In this document: in pieces, positions 25,306-34,567 of the stretch
How positions within the stretch are numbered: position 1 is the first letter of the stretch
Layout of the letters: each line of letters starts with the position of its first letter
From: Dyella acidiphila
GTDB lineage: Bacteria; Pseudomonadota; Gammaproteobacteria; Xanthomonadales; Rhodanobacteraceae
Reading direction: 5' to 3'
Length of the DNA: 64,000 nucleotides
Assembly (NCBI RefSeq): GCF_014863405.1
Contig: NZ_JACZZA010000013.1
Location: 124,001-188,000 of the forward strand
The notes under the pieces: generated by a model
Told to the model about the DNA's origin: nothing
The model's database searches: none
What the model saw: only the letters and a program-made list of their open reading frames with translations
Program-made: the position numbers and the translations under genes

Positions 25306-26482
25306 GGGGCTTGGCCGTTGCGTCGTCGCTGGCGATTTTTACCGGGTCGCCGTTCTTGATGCCGTCGGGCGGGCTGTCGATCACCCGATCGCCCGCACCG
25401 AGGCCCGAGCCGATTTCCACCGTCTTGCCGTAGTCGAACAGGATGCTGACGTTCTTGAACATCACCTTGTTGTCGCCGCCTACCGTGGCGACGCGCAGGC
25501 CGGCGTTGTCGAAGATCAGCGAGCTGGCCGGTACGCGCAAGGCCGCGCTGTCGACCGGCAGGCTGAAGTGCACATGGGCGAAGCTGCCCGGCATCAGCTT
25601 GCTGTCCTGGTTGTCGACCATCAGCTGCACCAGGGTGGTGCCGGAGGTGGCGTTGACGGCATTGGAAGTGGCGATCACCTGTGCGTGGAAATCGCGGCCC
25701 GGATATTCCGGCACCACCAGCACGGCATCGCTGCCCGGACGAATCGACGGGCCATACGCCTGCGGCACCTGCACGTAGACACGCAGCTTATGGATGTCGG
25801 ACACCACGAACAACTCCGGACCGGTGCCGCCGCCGGCATTGATCAGTGCGCCGACATCGGTATCGCGCGCCGTGACCACGCCGTCGAACGGCGCCACCAG
25901 CCGCGCAAAGGCCTTGGTCGCCATCAGCCGATCCACATTGGCCTGCGCGGCATTCATCATGGCCATCTTGGCGGCGTAGTCGCCGGTGCGCTGGTCCACA
26001 TCCTGCTGCGCAACCGAATCGCTGCCCAGCATGGCCTGCCAGCGCTTGGCGGTAATCGCGGCCAGGTCGGCGTTGGCTTTGGCGCTGGCCAGATCGGCAC
26101 GCGCCTGCAGCAGTTGCTGGTCGATTTCCGGGGTGGAGATTTCGCCGAGCAATTCGCCGGTTTTCACCGGCGCGCCGATATCGGTTTTCCAGTCTTTCAG
26201 ATAACCGCTGACCTGCGCGTAGATCGGCGCACGCACGTAGGCTTCCAGACGGCCGGGCAGATCCAGCACCGGGCCCTTGCTGCCGGGCTGCGGCGTGACC
26301 ACGGTTACCGACGGCACCGCCTGTTCCTGCGTCCAGGTCTTGAGGTTGCTGGCCTGCGATGCGCGCGTGACCAGACCGATCACTACGACGGCAGCCAGCA
26401 CCACCGCCACGACCAGACCGGCGACGCGCAGACCGCGCTTGGAGAGCTGCTGGGAAGGATGCATAGAGGCTTCAGACGACAT
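25292..26482 (-). CDS. RND efflux periplasmic adaptor subunit (HlyD/AcrA family)
   Basis: 396 residues from ATG 26482, chosen because GGAG precedes it and it overlaps the permease stop by 11 bases. One N-terminal membrane segment (LRVAGLVVAVVLAAVVVIGL). Lipoyl half-motifs flank an alpha-helical hairpin: APIYAQVSGYLKDWKTDIGA before it and RLVAPFDGVVTARDTDVGAL after it, with the hairpin TPEIDQQLLQARADLASAKA between. Beta-barrel and membrane-proximal parts follow. It bridges the RND permease to the outer-membrane duct. The membrane anchor is uncleaved as no lipobox is present. Confidence 0.92.
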   Translation of the reverse strand: MSSEASMHPSQQLSKRGLRVAGLVVAVVLAAVVVIGLVTRASQASNLKTWTQEQAVPSVTVVTPQPGSKGPVLDLPGRLEAYVRAPIYAQVSGYLKDWKTDIGAPVKTGELLGEISTPEIDQQLLQARADLASAKANADLAAITAKRWQAMLGSDSVAQQDVDQRTGDYAAKMAMMNAAQANVDRLMATKAFARLVAPFDGVVTARDTDVGALINAGGGTGPELFVVSDIHKLRVYVQVPQAYGPSIRPGSDAVLVVPEYPGRDFHAQVIATSNAVNATSGTTLVQLMVDNQDSKLMPGSFAHVHFSLPVDSAALRVPASSLIFDNAGLRVATVGGDNKVMFKNVSILFDYGKTVEIGSGLGAGDRVIDSPPDGIKNGDPVKIASDDATAKPHEKA

Positions 26483-29400
26483 AGCTGGGTGCTCCGGAAG
26501 CAGGCGCTTCTTTCGAGGCGTGACGCGCATGGATGATGCTGAACACCACCGGCACGAACAGCAGGGTGGCGCAGGTTGCAAAGATCAGACCGCCGATGAC
26601 CGCGCGGCCGAGCGGCGCATTCTGTTCGCCGCCTTCGCCCAGGCCCAGCGCCATCGGCGCCATGCCGATGACCATCGCCAGAGCGGTCATGCAGACGGGA
26701 CGGAAGCGGGTAAAGCCGGCTTCGAGCGCGGCCAGCGTGGCATCGCCGTGTTCGGCCAGGCGCTCGCGGCAGAAGCTCACGACCAGGATCGAGTTGGCGG
26801 TGGCCACGCCCATGCACATGATTGCGCCGGTCAAGGCAGGCACGGATAGCGGCGTATGCGTAGCGAACAGCATCCACACAATGCCGGCCAGCGCGGCGGG
26901 CAACGCGGTGATGATCACGAACGGATCGCTCCACGACTGGAAGTTCACCACGATCAGCAGGTAGATCAGCACCACCGCGCCGAGCAGGCCGAAGATCAGG
27001 CCGGAGAAGGCGCTGTTCATGGTCTGCACCTGGCCCAGCAACACCACGTGCGAACCCTTGGGCTGCTCCTTGGCGGTGTCGTCGATCACCTTCTGCACAT
27101 CGGCGGCGACCGCGCCAAGATCGCGGTCCTGAGTGGCGGCGTAGATCTGCACCACCGACTGGATGTCGTACTGGTCGATCACCGCATTGGTGTTGTCGCG
27201 CTTGAGCGTCACCAGGCCGCCGAGCACTTGCGGCTGGCCGTTGACGCCATTGACCGGCAGGTTGCGCAGCTCCGCCAGGCTGTCGAGCGCGTACTGCGGC
27301 GTCTGCATCACGATCGGATACGACACACCATTGGCCGGATTCAGCCAGAACGTCGGTGCTACCTGGCTGGAACCGGCAAGATTCACCACCAGGCTGTTGG
27401 TGACATCGCGTTCGGTAATGCCCAGCAATTGCGCCTGGGTGCGGTCCACATTCACGTCGAAGCCCGGATTGGCCTGCGATTCCTGGATACGCGCATCCAC
27501 CACGCCCGGGATCTGCTTGATCCGGCCGAGCACGGTATTGGCGTAAACGAAATTCGCCCCGAGGTGGGGGCCGCGAATCTGCAAGTCGATCGGCGCGGGC
27601 GAACCGAAGTTCAGGATCTGGCCGACGATATCCGCCGGTGGAAACGAGAAGGTTGCACCCGGAAATTCGCGCGGCAGCAATTCGCGCAGCTTGCGCACGT
27701 ATTCGGCGGTGGGATGGTGGCCTTCGTTGAGCGCGATCTGGATGTCGCCGTCCTGCTCACCGACCAGGCCGGTGTTGTTGTACGTGGTGTTGATGCCGCT
27801 GCCCGATACGCCGATGTTGTCCACCACCGCGCCGAGCTCTTCGGGCGGAATCACCTTGCGCACGCTGGCCTCGACGCTGTTGAACAGGTTGGCCGTGTCT
27901 TCCACGCGCGTGCCGACCTGGGCGCGCACGTGCATCAGGATCTGGCCGCCATCCACCTCGGGGAAGAAGTTGCGCCCCAGGAACGGCACCAGCAGGAACG
28001 ACACCACCACGAAGGCGAGGAAGCCGATCACGAAGGGTTTGCGGTGGCCCAGGGCCAGGTCGAGCATGCCGTGATAAGTGGCGCGGATGCGCTCGAAGCG
28101 CGCTTCGAAGCCGCGCTGGAAGCGCACCAGCGGATTGCGCGAAGGCGCAGCAGCCACGTGCTCCTCGCCGTGCGGCGCGTGTGCCTTCAGCAGGAAATTC
28201 GCCATCGTCGGCACCAGCGTGCGCGAGAGGATGAACGAACAGATCATCGCGAACATCACCGCCTCGGCCATCGGCACGAACAGGAAGCGCGCCACGCCCT
28301 CGAGGAAGAACATCGGCACGAACACGATGCAGATGCACAGCAGCGACACGAAGGCCGGCGTCACGATCTGCTTGGCGCCGTCGATGATCGCGGTCTCCAC
28401 GTCCTTGCCGTGCTCAAGATGCCAGTTGATGTTCTCGATGGTGACCGTGGCATCGTCGACCAGGATGCCCACTGCCAGCGCCAGGCCGCCCAGGGTCATG
28501 ATGTTGAGCGTTTCGCCGAAGGCCGAGAGCAAGGCGATCGCGCCGAGAATCGCCAGCGGGATCGAAACGGCGATGATCACCGTGGAGCGCCAGCTGCCGA
28601 GGAACAGCAGGATCATCAAGCTGGTCAGCGCGGCGGCGATCACGCCTTCGCGCGCCACGCCGGCAATGGCCGCGCGCACGAACAGCGACTGGTCGCCGAT
28701 CGGATCCACCTTGAGATTGTCCGGCAGGATGCCCCTGGCATCGGCCAGATGCTGTTTGATGCCGGCGACGATCGCCAGCGTCGAGGCGGAGCCGTTCTTG
28801 AGCACGGTCAACAACACCGAGCGATGGCCGCCCACGTGCACGATATTGGTCTGCGGCGGCGCGCCGTCGCGCACATGCGCCACATCGCGGATATAGATGG
28901 TGGTGCCGTTGACTTGCTTGACCGGCAGGTTGCCCAGCTCGTTGATATCCGAGGGCGAGTTGTTGAGGTTGAGCGTGTATTCGAATTTGCCGATCTTCTG
29001 CGTGCCAACCGGAATGATCAGGTTCTGTGCCGCCAGTGCATTGGCCACGTCCTGTGCGGACAGGCCGCGCGCCTGCAGCGCGGCGGAATCCACGTCGATC
29101 TGCACCTGGCGCGTCTTGCCGCCATAGGGAAAGGGAATCGCCGCGCCCGCCACCGACACCAGCTGCGGACGCAGGATGTTCTGCGCCAGGTCGCCCAGGT
29201 TCTGTTCGCTCAGGCCGTCACCCGACAATGCCAGCTGCAGGATCGGCACCGTGGAAGCGTTGTAGTTGAGGATCAGCGGCGGCGTGATGCCCGGCGGCAG
29301 CTGCTTGAGCAAGGTCTGCGATACCGCCGTGACCTGCGCGTTGGCGGTAGCGATATTGACCGTGGGCTGGAAGAAGATCTTGATGATGCCGTAGCCGGCG

Positions 29401-29660
29401 ATCGACTTCGCCTCGATATGTTCGACATCGTTGACCGTGGTGGTCAGCACGCGCTCGAACGGCGAAGCGATGCGGCCGGCCATCTGGTCCGGCGGCAGGC
29501 CGGTGTACTGCCATACCACCGCGATCACCGGAATCTTGATATCCGGAAAAATATCGGTGGGCGTGCGCAAGGCCGCCAGCGGGCCGACGATCAAGATCAG
29601 CAGCGCCAGAACGACAAAGGTATAAGGCCGCTCCAGCGCAAGCCGTACAATCCTAAGCAT
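26472..29660 (-). CDS. RND efflux permease (AcrB/MexB-type superfamily)
   Basis: 1062 residues from ATG 29660, preceded by GGAG. Twelve membrane helices with two large periplasmic loops. N-terminal RPYTFVVLALLILIVGPLAA, TM4 with the proton-relay Asp pair in VGILVDDATVTIENI, and the second-half TM cluster from FSGLIFGLLGAVVLIYLLIV to MCMGVATANSILVVSF. The pump exports drugs or toxic compounds using proton influx. The TM4 motif has the Asp-Asp of drug pumps; substrate cannot be told. First gene of the permease-adaptor-duct operon; a LysR regulator gene is divergent 236 bases away and is the likely controller. Confidence 0.93.
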   Translation of the reverse strand: MLRIVRLALERPYTFVVLALLILIVGPLAALRTPTDIFPDIKIPVIAVVWQYTGLPPDQMAGRIASPFERVLTTTVNDVEHIEAKSIAGYGIIKIFFQPTVNIATANAQVTAVSQTLLKQLPPGITPPLILNYNASTVPILQLALSGDGLSEQNLGDLAQNILRPQLVSVAGAAIPFPYGGKTRQVQIDVDSAALQARGLSAQDVANALAAQNLIIPVGTQKIGKFEYTLNLNNSPSDINELGNLPVKQVNGTTIYIRDVAHVRDGAPPQTNIVHVGGHRSVLLTVLKNGSASTLAIVAGIKQHLADARGILPDNLKVDPIGDQSLFVRAAIAGVAREGVIAAALTSLMILLFLGSWRSTVIIAVSIPLAILGAIALLSAFGETLNIMTLGGLALAVGILVDDATVTIENINWHLEHGKDVETAIIDGAKQIVTPAFVSLLCICIVFVPMFFLEGVARFLFVPMAEAVMFAMICSFILSRTLVPTMANFLLKAHAPHGEEHVAAAPSRNPLVRFQRGFEARFERIRATYHGMLDLALGHRKPFVIGFLAFVVVSFLLVPFLGRNFFPEVDGGQILMHVRAQVGTRVEDTANLFNSVEASVRKVIPPEELGAVVDNIGVSGSGINTTYNNTGLVGEQDGDIQIALNEGHHPTAEYVRKLRELLPREFPGATFSFPPADIVGQILNFGSPAPIDLQIRGPHLGANFVYANTVLGRIKQIPGVVDARIQESQANPGFDVNVDRTQAQLLGITERDVTNSLVVNLAGSSQVAPTFWLNPANGVSYPIVMQTPQYALDSLAELRNLPVNGVNGQPQVLGGLVTLKRDNTNAVIDQYDIQSVVQIYAATQDRDLGAVAADVQKVIDDTAKEQPKGSHVVLLGQVQTMNSAFSGLIFGLLGAVVLIYLLIVVNFQSWSDPFVIITALPAALAGIVWMLFATHTPLSVPALTGAIMCMGVATANSILVVSFCRERLAEHGDATLAALEAGFTRFRPVCMTALAMVIGMAPMALGLGEGGEQNAPLGRAVIGGLIFATCATLLFVPVVFSIIHARHASKEAPASGAPSYVV

Positions 29661-29896
29661 GGATGTACTCCAGGGGGTTTTAAGCGGAGCAGCGGAAAAC
29701 CAATAGCCGCATACGGCGTCCATGGCGCATGCAGCAAATAGGACTCCCCGCGACTGCTGGCAGCAGCCGTACGCTCCGTTTGCAAGCAAAATCCGGTTAC
29801 ACGGACCCTGACGCAGGGGAAAGACGTCAGACGAACGTGAAGGTTAGTTGTACGACTTGCTAAGATCGATATAGGCAGGCGAATGGCTCGATACAC
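29661..29896. promoter_or_regulatory. Divergent promoter region between RND operon and LysR gene
   Basis: The 236-base spacer must hold promoters for both directions. LysR proteins commonly bind T-N11-A sites in such spacers; an AT-rich stretch GTTGTACGACTTGCTAAGAT at 29848-29867 is the best candidate I see. This is position-based inference only; there is no other gene here. Confidence 0.4.
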
Positions 29897-30832
29897 ATGA
29901 CGAATGAATACCTGGAGCTGCGGCACCTGAAATATTTCGTCACGGTGGCCGATGAACTGCATTTCGGCCGCGCGGCCGAACGGCTGGGCATTTCACAGCC
30001 GCCGCTTAGCCAGCAAATTCATGCACTTGAGCTGCGCCTGGGGGCCAAGCTGTTCGAGCGCAAGGGCCGCGGCATCAGCCTGAGCCATGCCGGCAGCGCC
30101 CTGCTGCCGCGCGCCCGCGGCATCCTTGCGCAGGCCGAGCGCGCGGCCGAATCGGTGGCGCGCTCGCAGCGCGGCGAGCTGGGCGAACTGCATCTGGGCC
30201 TGATGTCTTCCGGCCCGTTCACCTTTGTGGTGCCGCGCGTGCTGGCCCGCTTCCGCGAGCGCCTGCCCGATGTGCGGCTGCTGATCCATGAGCTGGCCAC
30301 TTCGCAGCAGATCGATGCACTGGAGCAAGGCATCATCGACGTGGGCGTGATCCGCCCCGATGCCCTGCCCGACGGCATCCGCGCGATCGAGCTGTTCAAG
30401 GATTCGCTCACGGTGGTGATGCATGCCAGCAACCCGCTGGCGTCCATCCCCGGGCCGATCGATATTCGCGAGCTGGCGCGCGAGGATTTCATCTTTTACC
30501 AGCGCCACCTGGGCGTGCGGCTCTACGACGAAGTGATCGCCTTGTGCACCAAGGCTGGCTTCAGCCCGCGCATTTTGTATGAGGTGCGTGAACTGCCGAC
30601 CATTATCGGCCTGATTTCCGGCGGCTTCGGCGTGGCCGTGCTGCCCGGCTCGGTGCAGCGCATGATGGTGGAAAACGTGGTGTATCGCCCGCTGGCGAAC
30701 ATGGACGTGGCCACTGCGGTGTGGGCGATCTACCGCCACGATGTGCAGGATCCGATGGTGAATGCGTTCCTGGAAATCGCGCAGTGCATGGCGTCCAAGC
30801 AGGCCGCCAACCGCGAGCGCGGCGTGGCCTGA
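29897..30832 (+). CDS. LysR-family transcriptional regulator
   Basis: 311 residues. N-terminal winged helix 8-67: LELRHLKYFVTVADELHFGR, AERLGISQPPLSQQIHALEL, LGAKLFERKGRGISLSHAG. The effector domain starts near residue 95 (GELGELHLGLMSSGPFTFVV) and has two alpha/beta lobes. Divergent orientation to the RND pump operon indicates it likely controls that operon and itself. Inducer unknown. Confidence 0.9.
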   Translation: MTNEYLELRHLKYFVTVADELHFGRAAERLGISQPPLSQQIHALELRLGAKLFERKGRGISLSHAGSALLPRARGILAQAERAAESVARSQRGELGELHLGLMSSGPFTFVVPRVLARFRERLPDVRLLIHELATSQQIDALEQGIIDVGVIRPDALPDGIRAIELFKDSLTVVMHASNPLASIPGPIDIRELAREDFIFYQRHLGVRLYDEVIALCTKAGFSPRILYEVRELPTIIGLISGGFGVAVLPGSVQRMMVENVVYRPLANMDVATAVWAIYRHDVQDPMVNAFLEIAQCMASKQAANRERGVA

Positions 30833-31054
30833 GATCGGCCTAGCACGCAGGCATTGCAACGGGCGCTGGCGTGCCCATAACAACGCAGATGAACTATCCG
30901 GCTGGCTTACGCGCAGCTGTCGTTTCATTTCGCGCTTTTACGCGACGCAGTGTTGCCGCAAATGACGCAAAAAGTTGCTGGTCACGCGCCTTAATAATTT
31001 GTAAACTTGTAAGTTCATAAACGTCATTCCACCCCTTCCCCACAGGTATTTCGA

Positions 31055-31588
31055 ATGCGTATTCACCCACTCACCCGCGGTCTGGCTGCCGTATTGCTTT
31101 GTACTCTTCCGGCGCTGCCCGCCATGGCGGCGCGTTTCGAATTGCAGGGCGGCGTCAGCTATATGGGCAATCCCTCCAATAGCTACACCACGCCGGTTGC
31201 ATTCGGCGAAGTGGTGTTCGATCCGCAGCAGATCGGCAGCAGCAATTTCACCTGGTCGCCGGATGTCACGGCCGGCTGGATCGATGGCCGCAACGTTGCG
31301 CAGTACAACAACGACCGCCCCACCACGCGCGACAACGTGTGGCTGGTAGCCGGCGGTGCGCGCCTGCATTACGGCCCGACCAATGCGTGGTACCAGCCGT
31401 TCTTCCTCAGCTTCCAGCCGGCCGTACATACCGGCCGCACGCAGGCGCTGAGCACCGTGTACGAGTTCGTCACCACGGTCGGTTATCAAGGCGATCACTG
31501 GAGCCTGGGCATTCGCCATATTTCCAATGGCAGCTTCCACGAGCCCAATCGCGGCGAGACGATGGTGGTGGCGGGTATCGCGTTCTGA
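31055..31588 (+). CDS. Outer-membrane lipid A 3-O-deacylase, PagL-like
   Basis: 177 residues. Signal peptide 1-25 (ends AMA-A). The remainder alternates as an eight-stranded small barrel ending in Phe. The C-terminal stretch GIRHISNGSFHEPNRGETMV holds the His-x-Ser-Asn pair that is catalytic in PagL, with a Glu 11 residues after the Ser as the third residue. PagL removes the 3-hydroxyacyl chain from lipid A, lowering its immune activity and altering the envelope. Length matches the family (about 170-190). Upstream is AT-rich promoter DNA with an AACTT-GT-AAGTT repeat (31004-31015). Its terminator follows directly. Confidence 0.82.
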   Translation: MRIHPLTRGLAAVLLCTLPALPAMAARFELQGGVSYMGNPSNSYTTPVAFGEVVFDPQQIGSSNFTWSPDVTAGWIDGRNVAQYNNDRPTTRDNVWLVAGGARLHYGPTNAWYQPFFLSFQPAVHTGRTQALSTVYEFVTTVGYQGDHWSLGIRHISNGSFHEPNRGETMVVAGIAF

Positions 31589-31612
31589 TTTGACGCGCTG
31601 CTGCCATGCATA

Positions 31613-31645
31613 AAACAACGGCCCCGATTGGGGCCGTTGTTGTTT
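31613..31645 (+). terminator. Rho-independent terminator after the PagL-like gene
   Basis: AACAACGGCCCC and GGGGCCGTTGTT are 12-base arms around a four-base GATT loop, with a short T-rich tail (GTTTGT). Because the stem carries A-rich and T-rich flanks it could work for both strands. Confidence 0.85.
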
Positions 31646-31667
31646 GTGGATCTACATCCCTCGAAGG

Positions 31668-31695
31668 CGTCATTCCCGCGTAAGCGGGAATGACG
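31668..31695. repeat. GTCATTCC palindromic hairpin (family B)
   Basis: CGTCATTCCCGC and GCGGGAATGACG are 12-base arms around a GTAA loop. It lies between the PagL-like terminator and the end of emrB, in convergent intergenic DNA. The same element with small changes is at 48510 and 50491. Confidence 0.85.
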
Positions 31696-31775
31696 GCGTT
31701 GAGGATTGGGGCAAGCTTGAAGTTCGGGCTAAACCCAAAAGTTTCGTGCAATGGCGAAACTAAGCGGCGAACACC

Positions 31776-33296
31776 TCAGTGCCCACCCGCCCCTGCCCCG
31801 GCCTTCGCCGCAAACGGCGGCTTGGCCATCCAGATCACCACGATCAGCGACAGGAAGATCCAGCCCAGCATGTGGAACACTTCGTTGAAGGAAATCTGCA
31901 GGCCCTGCAAGGTGATCGACTGATTCAAGATCGCCATGGTGGTCGGCGAATCGCCGGTCTGCGCGATTGCCTGCTGCACTTGCGGATTGTACGGCGTGAT
32001 CTGCTCGGCCAGGTGTTCATGGTGCACGATGCCGCGATGCTGCCACAGGAAGGTGGTGAGCGAGGCGGAGAAACTGGCGCCGACCGTGCGCAGGAAGGTA
32101 GCCACGCCGCCACCGGCGGCGATTTCATGCGGCTGCAGATCCGACAGCAGGATGGTGGTCACCGGCATGAAGAAGAATGCTACGCCCAGGCCTTGCAGCA
32201 GCTGCACCAGTGCCACGTGTTCGAAATCGATGCCGATATAGAAGTTCGAGCGCAGGAAACAGGTCGCGCCCATGATCACGAACGCACCGCTGGTCAGCAG
32301 GCGCAGGTCGAAACGGGTGGCGTACTTACCGACGGCGAAGGTGAGCAGCACCGGCAGCACCCCCAACGGCGCGGTGGCGAAACCGGCCCAGGTAGCGGTG
32401 TAGCCGAGATTGAGCTGCAGCCACTGCGGTACCAGCAAGCCGATCGCGAAGAACGCGGCATACGCCAGCACCAGCGCGATCGTGCCCATGCGGAAGTTGC
32501 GGTGGCGGAACAGCTTCAGGTCGACGATCGGATCCTTGTCCGTCAATTCCCAGATCAGGAAGATCGCGATCGCAATGGCCGAGATGATCGAGGTGATGAT
32601 GATGAAGTTGGAATTGAACCAGTCATCGTCATTGCCCTTGTCGAGCACCACCTGCAACGCACCCACGCCAACCACCAGCGTGATCAGGCCCACGTAGTCG
32701 ATCTTCGGCAGGCTGGTCACCACTTCGCGCAGGCGCAGCTGGTTGGCCACCACGGAGCTGGCGAAGATGCCGATCGGCACGTTGATAAAGAAGATCCACG
32801 GCCAGGAATAGTTGTCGGTGATCCAGCCGCCCAGGATCGGGCCGGCAATCGGCGCCACCACCGTCACCATCGCCAGCAGTGCAAGCGCCATGCTGCGTTT
32901 GGCTGGTGGATAGATGGAGATCAGCAATGCCTGCGTGATCGGATACATCGGACCGGCCACCGCGCCCTGGATGGTGCGGAACAGGATCAGCATGCTCATG
33001 CTCTGCGCGATGCCGCACAGCAGCGAGGCGAGCGAAAACAACACCGTCGCCCACACGAACAGCTTCACTTCACCGAAGCGGCGGGTAAGAAAGCCGGTCA
33101 GCGGCAGCGCGATGGCGTTGCTTACCGCGAACGAGGTAATCACCCAGGTGCTCTGGTCCTGGCTGACGCCTAGGTTGCCGGCGATAGTCGGCAGCGACAC
33201 GTTGGCGATGGTGGTGTCCAGCACCTGCATGAACGTGGCCAGCGACAAGCCGATCGTCGCCAGGACCAGGTTGGGTGGACGAAAATGGGTGTTCAT
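31776..33296 (-). CDS. emrB: DHA2-family MFS multidrug transporter (EmrB-type)
   Basis: 506 residues with 14 membrane segments as in the DHA2 subgroup. Motifs: FMQVLDTTIANVSLPTIAGN (helix 1, Asp of motif D1), GFLTRRFGEVKLFVWAT (motif A), ILFRTIQGAVAGPMYPITQ (motif B) and PIAGPILGGWITDNYSWPW (motif C, antiporter signature). With the adaptor EmrA and the outer-membrane lipoprotein it forms a tripartite drug exporter. The gene is last in the marR-OMF-emrA-emrB operon; 57 bases separate it from emrA and contain a hairpin. Confidence 0.93.
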   Translation of the reverse strand: MNTHFRPPNLVLATIGLSLATFMQVLDTTIANVSLPTIAGNLGVSQDQSTWVITSFAVSNAIALPLTGFLTRRFGEVKLFVWATVLFSLASLLCGIAQSMSMLILFRTIQGAVAGPMYPITQALLISIYPPAKRSMALALLAMVTVVAPIAGPILGGWITDNYSWPWIFFINVPIGIFASSVVANQLRLREVVTSLPKIDYVGLITLVVGVGALQVVLDKGNDDDWFNSNFIIITSIISAIAIAIFLIWELTDKDPIVDLKLFRHRNFRMGTIALVLAYAAFFAIGLLVPQWLQLNLGYTATWAGFATAPLGVLPVLLTFAVGKYATRFDLRLLTSGAFVIMGATCFLRSNFYIGIDFEHVALVQLLQGLGVAFFFMPVTTILLSDLQPHEIAAGGGVATFLRTVGASFSASLTTFLWQHRGIVHHEHLAEQITPYNPQVQQAIAQTGDSPTTMAILNQSITLQGLQISFNEVFHMLGWIFLSLIVVIWMAKPPFAAKAGAGAGGH

Positions 33297-33317
33297 GAAT
33301 AGCTACCTGAGCGATGA

Positions 33318-33341
33318 CCCACTCCCCGGTTGGGGAGTGGG
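33318..33341. repeat. CT-rich hairpin (family C) between emrA and emrB
   Basis: CCCACTCCCC and GGGGAGTGGG form a perfect 10-bp stem with a four-base GGTT-type loop, followed on the plus strand by GGAGAGAGGA. It fills most of the 57-base gap between emrA and emrB and could attenuate or process the operon mRNA. Related CT-rich hairpins are at 40490, 56017, 59503 and 63021. Confidence 0.75.
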
Positions 33342-33353
33342 GAGAGAGGAGGC

Positions 33354-34544
33354 TCAGCGCCCGCCCATGTTGTCGTGAATGATCTGCTCGATCTTCGCGT
33401 TCGCATCGGCGAGCTGGTGGTTGTAGACGTCGGTACTGAACAGCGGCGTGGTGCGCGGCGTTTGCGACAGCATCGCGCCGTTCTGGTTGTGCAGGTCCAC
33501 CTGCGTGTCCAGCGACATGCCGATGCGCAGCGGATATTTGTCCAGCTGGCTCACGTCGGTGAACACCACGCGCACCGGAATGCGCTGCACGATCTTGATC
33601 CAGTTGCCGGTGGCGTTCTGCGCCGGCAGCAGCGAGAACGCACTGCCGGTGCCCACGCCCAGGCTCTGCACCTGCGCCTTGTACTTCACCGAGCTGCCAT
33701 ACACGTCGGCGGTAACTTCCACCGGCTGGCCGATGCGCATCTGGGTGAGCTGGGTTTCCTTGAAGTTGGCATCCACCCACACTTCATGCAGCGGCACCAC
33801 CGCCATCAGCGCGGCGCCCGGCTGCACGCGCTGGCCGACCTGCACGGTGCGCTTGGCGACGTAGCCGGTGACCGGCGCGATCATGGTGGTGCGCACGTCA
33901 TCCAGATACGCGGCGCGGTACTGCGCAGCCGCTGCCTTCACGTCCGGGTGCGAGGCGACGACGGTGTCGTCCACCAGCACCTTGTTGGTCTGCAGCTGCT
34001 GCTCGGCGGTGTCGAGGCCGTTCTGCGCGGCGGTCAACGCATCGCGTGCGTGCGACAGCTCTTCGGCAGAGATCGCGCCGCTCTTGGCCAAGTCGCGGCG
34101 GCGGTTGTAGTCTGCCTGCGCCTTCTGCAGGTTGACCTTCTGCACCGCCAGCTGCGCCTGCGCACCGGATACGGTGCTGTACAGGCCGCGCACCTTGCGC
34201 ACAGTGCTGGCGAGATTGGCCGAGGCACGCTGCAGTTCGACATCCGCATCGGAGCGGTCGAGCTGCACCATCACATCGCCCTGCTTCACCAGGTCGCCGT
34301 CGTCGGCGCCGATGCTGATCACGGTGCCGGCGATGCGCGGCGTGATCTGCACGATGTTGCCGTTGACGTAGGCGTCGTCGGTGCTTTCGAACCAGCGGCC
34401 ATCAAGGAAATACCACGCGGTCCATGCGATGGCCGCGAGCACCAGCACCACCAGCAGCAAGCGCAGCAGCAAGCCGCGGCGATTGCTGGCCGGGGGCGCC
34501 TGGACAGCTGGCGTGGCGGCAGTGTTGGGATTGGGACTGGACAT
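33354..34544 (-). CDS. emrA: EmrA-type multidrug efflux periplasmic adaptor
   Basis: 396 residues. Single N-terminal membrane anchor about 25-48 (LLRLLLVVLVLAAIAWTAW). A split lipoyl domain: VNGNIVQITPRIAGTVISIG before and APVTGYVAKRTVQVGQRVQP after a long coiled-coil hairpin (ADVELQRASANLASTVRKVR to DTAEQQLQTNKVLVDDTVVA). The C-terminal barrel includes LHEVWVDANFKETQLTQMRI. It links the EmrB transporter to the outer-membrane duct encoded just upstream, 23 bases away. Confidence 0.93.
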   Translation of the reverse strand: MSSPNPNTAATPAVQAPPASNRRGLLLRLLLVVLVLAAIAWTAWYFLDGRWFESTDDAYVNGNIVQITPRIAGTVISIGADDGDLVKQGDVMVQLDRSDADVELQRASANLASTVRKVRGLYSTVSGAQAQLAVQKVNLQKAQADYNRRRDLAKSGAISAEELSHARDALTAAQNGLDTAEQQLQTNKVLVDDTVVASHPDVKAAAAQYRAAYLDDVRTTMIAPVTGYVAKRTVQVGQRVQPGAALMAVVPLHEVWVDANFKETQLTQMRIGQPVEVTADVYGSSVKYKAQVQSLGVGTGSAFSLLPAQNATGNWIKIVQRIPVRVVFTDVSQLDKYPLRIGMSLDTQVDLHNQNGAMLSQTPRTTPLFSTDVYNHQLADANAKIEQIIHDNMGGR

Positions 34545-34567
34545 GGGGCTGCCTCAGGAAGATGAAA

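Noticed and set aside
26856-29741. A plus-strand open frame of about 960 codons opposite the RND permease
   Set aside because: Composition (His, Arg, Gln runs) is typical of an antisense frame; the minus-strand permease has all family motifs.
30938-31618. Minus-strand open frame over the PagL-like gene
   Set aside because: The plus-strand product has a signal peptide and the H-x-S-N motif; the minus-strand product has neither a start site nor a family.
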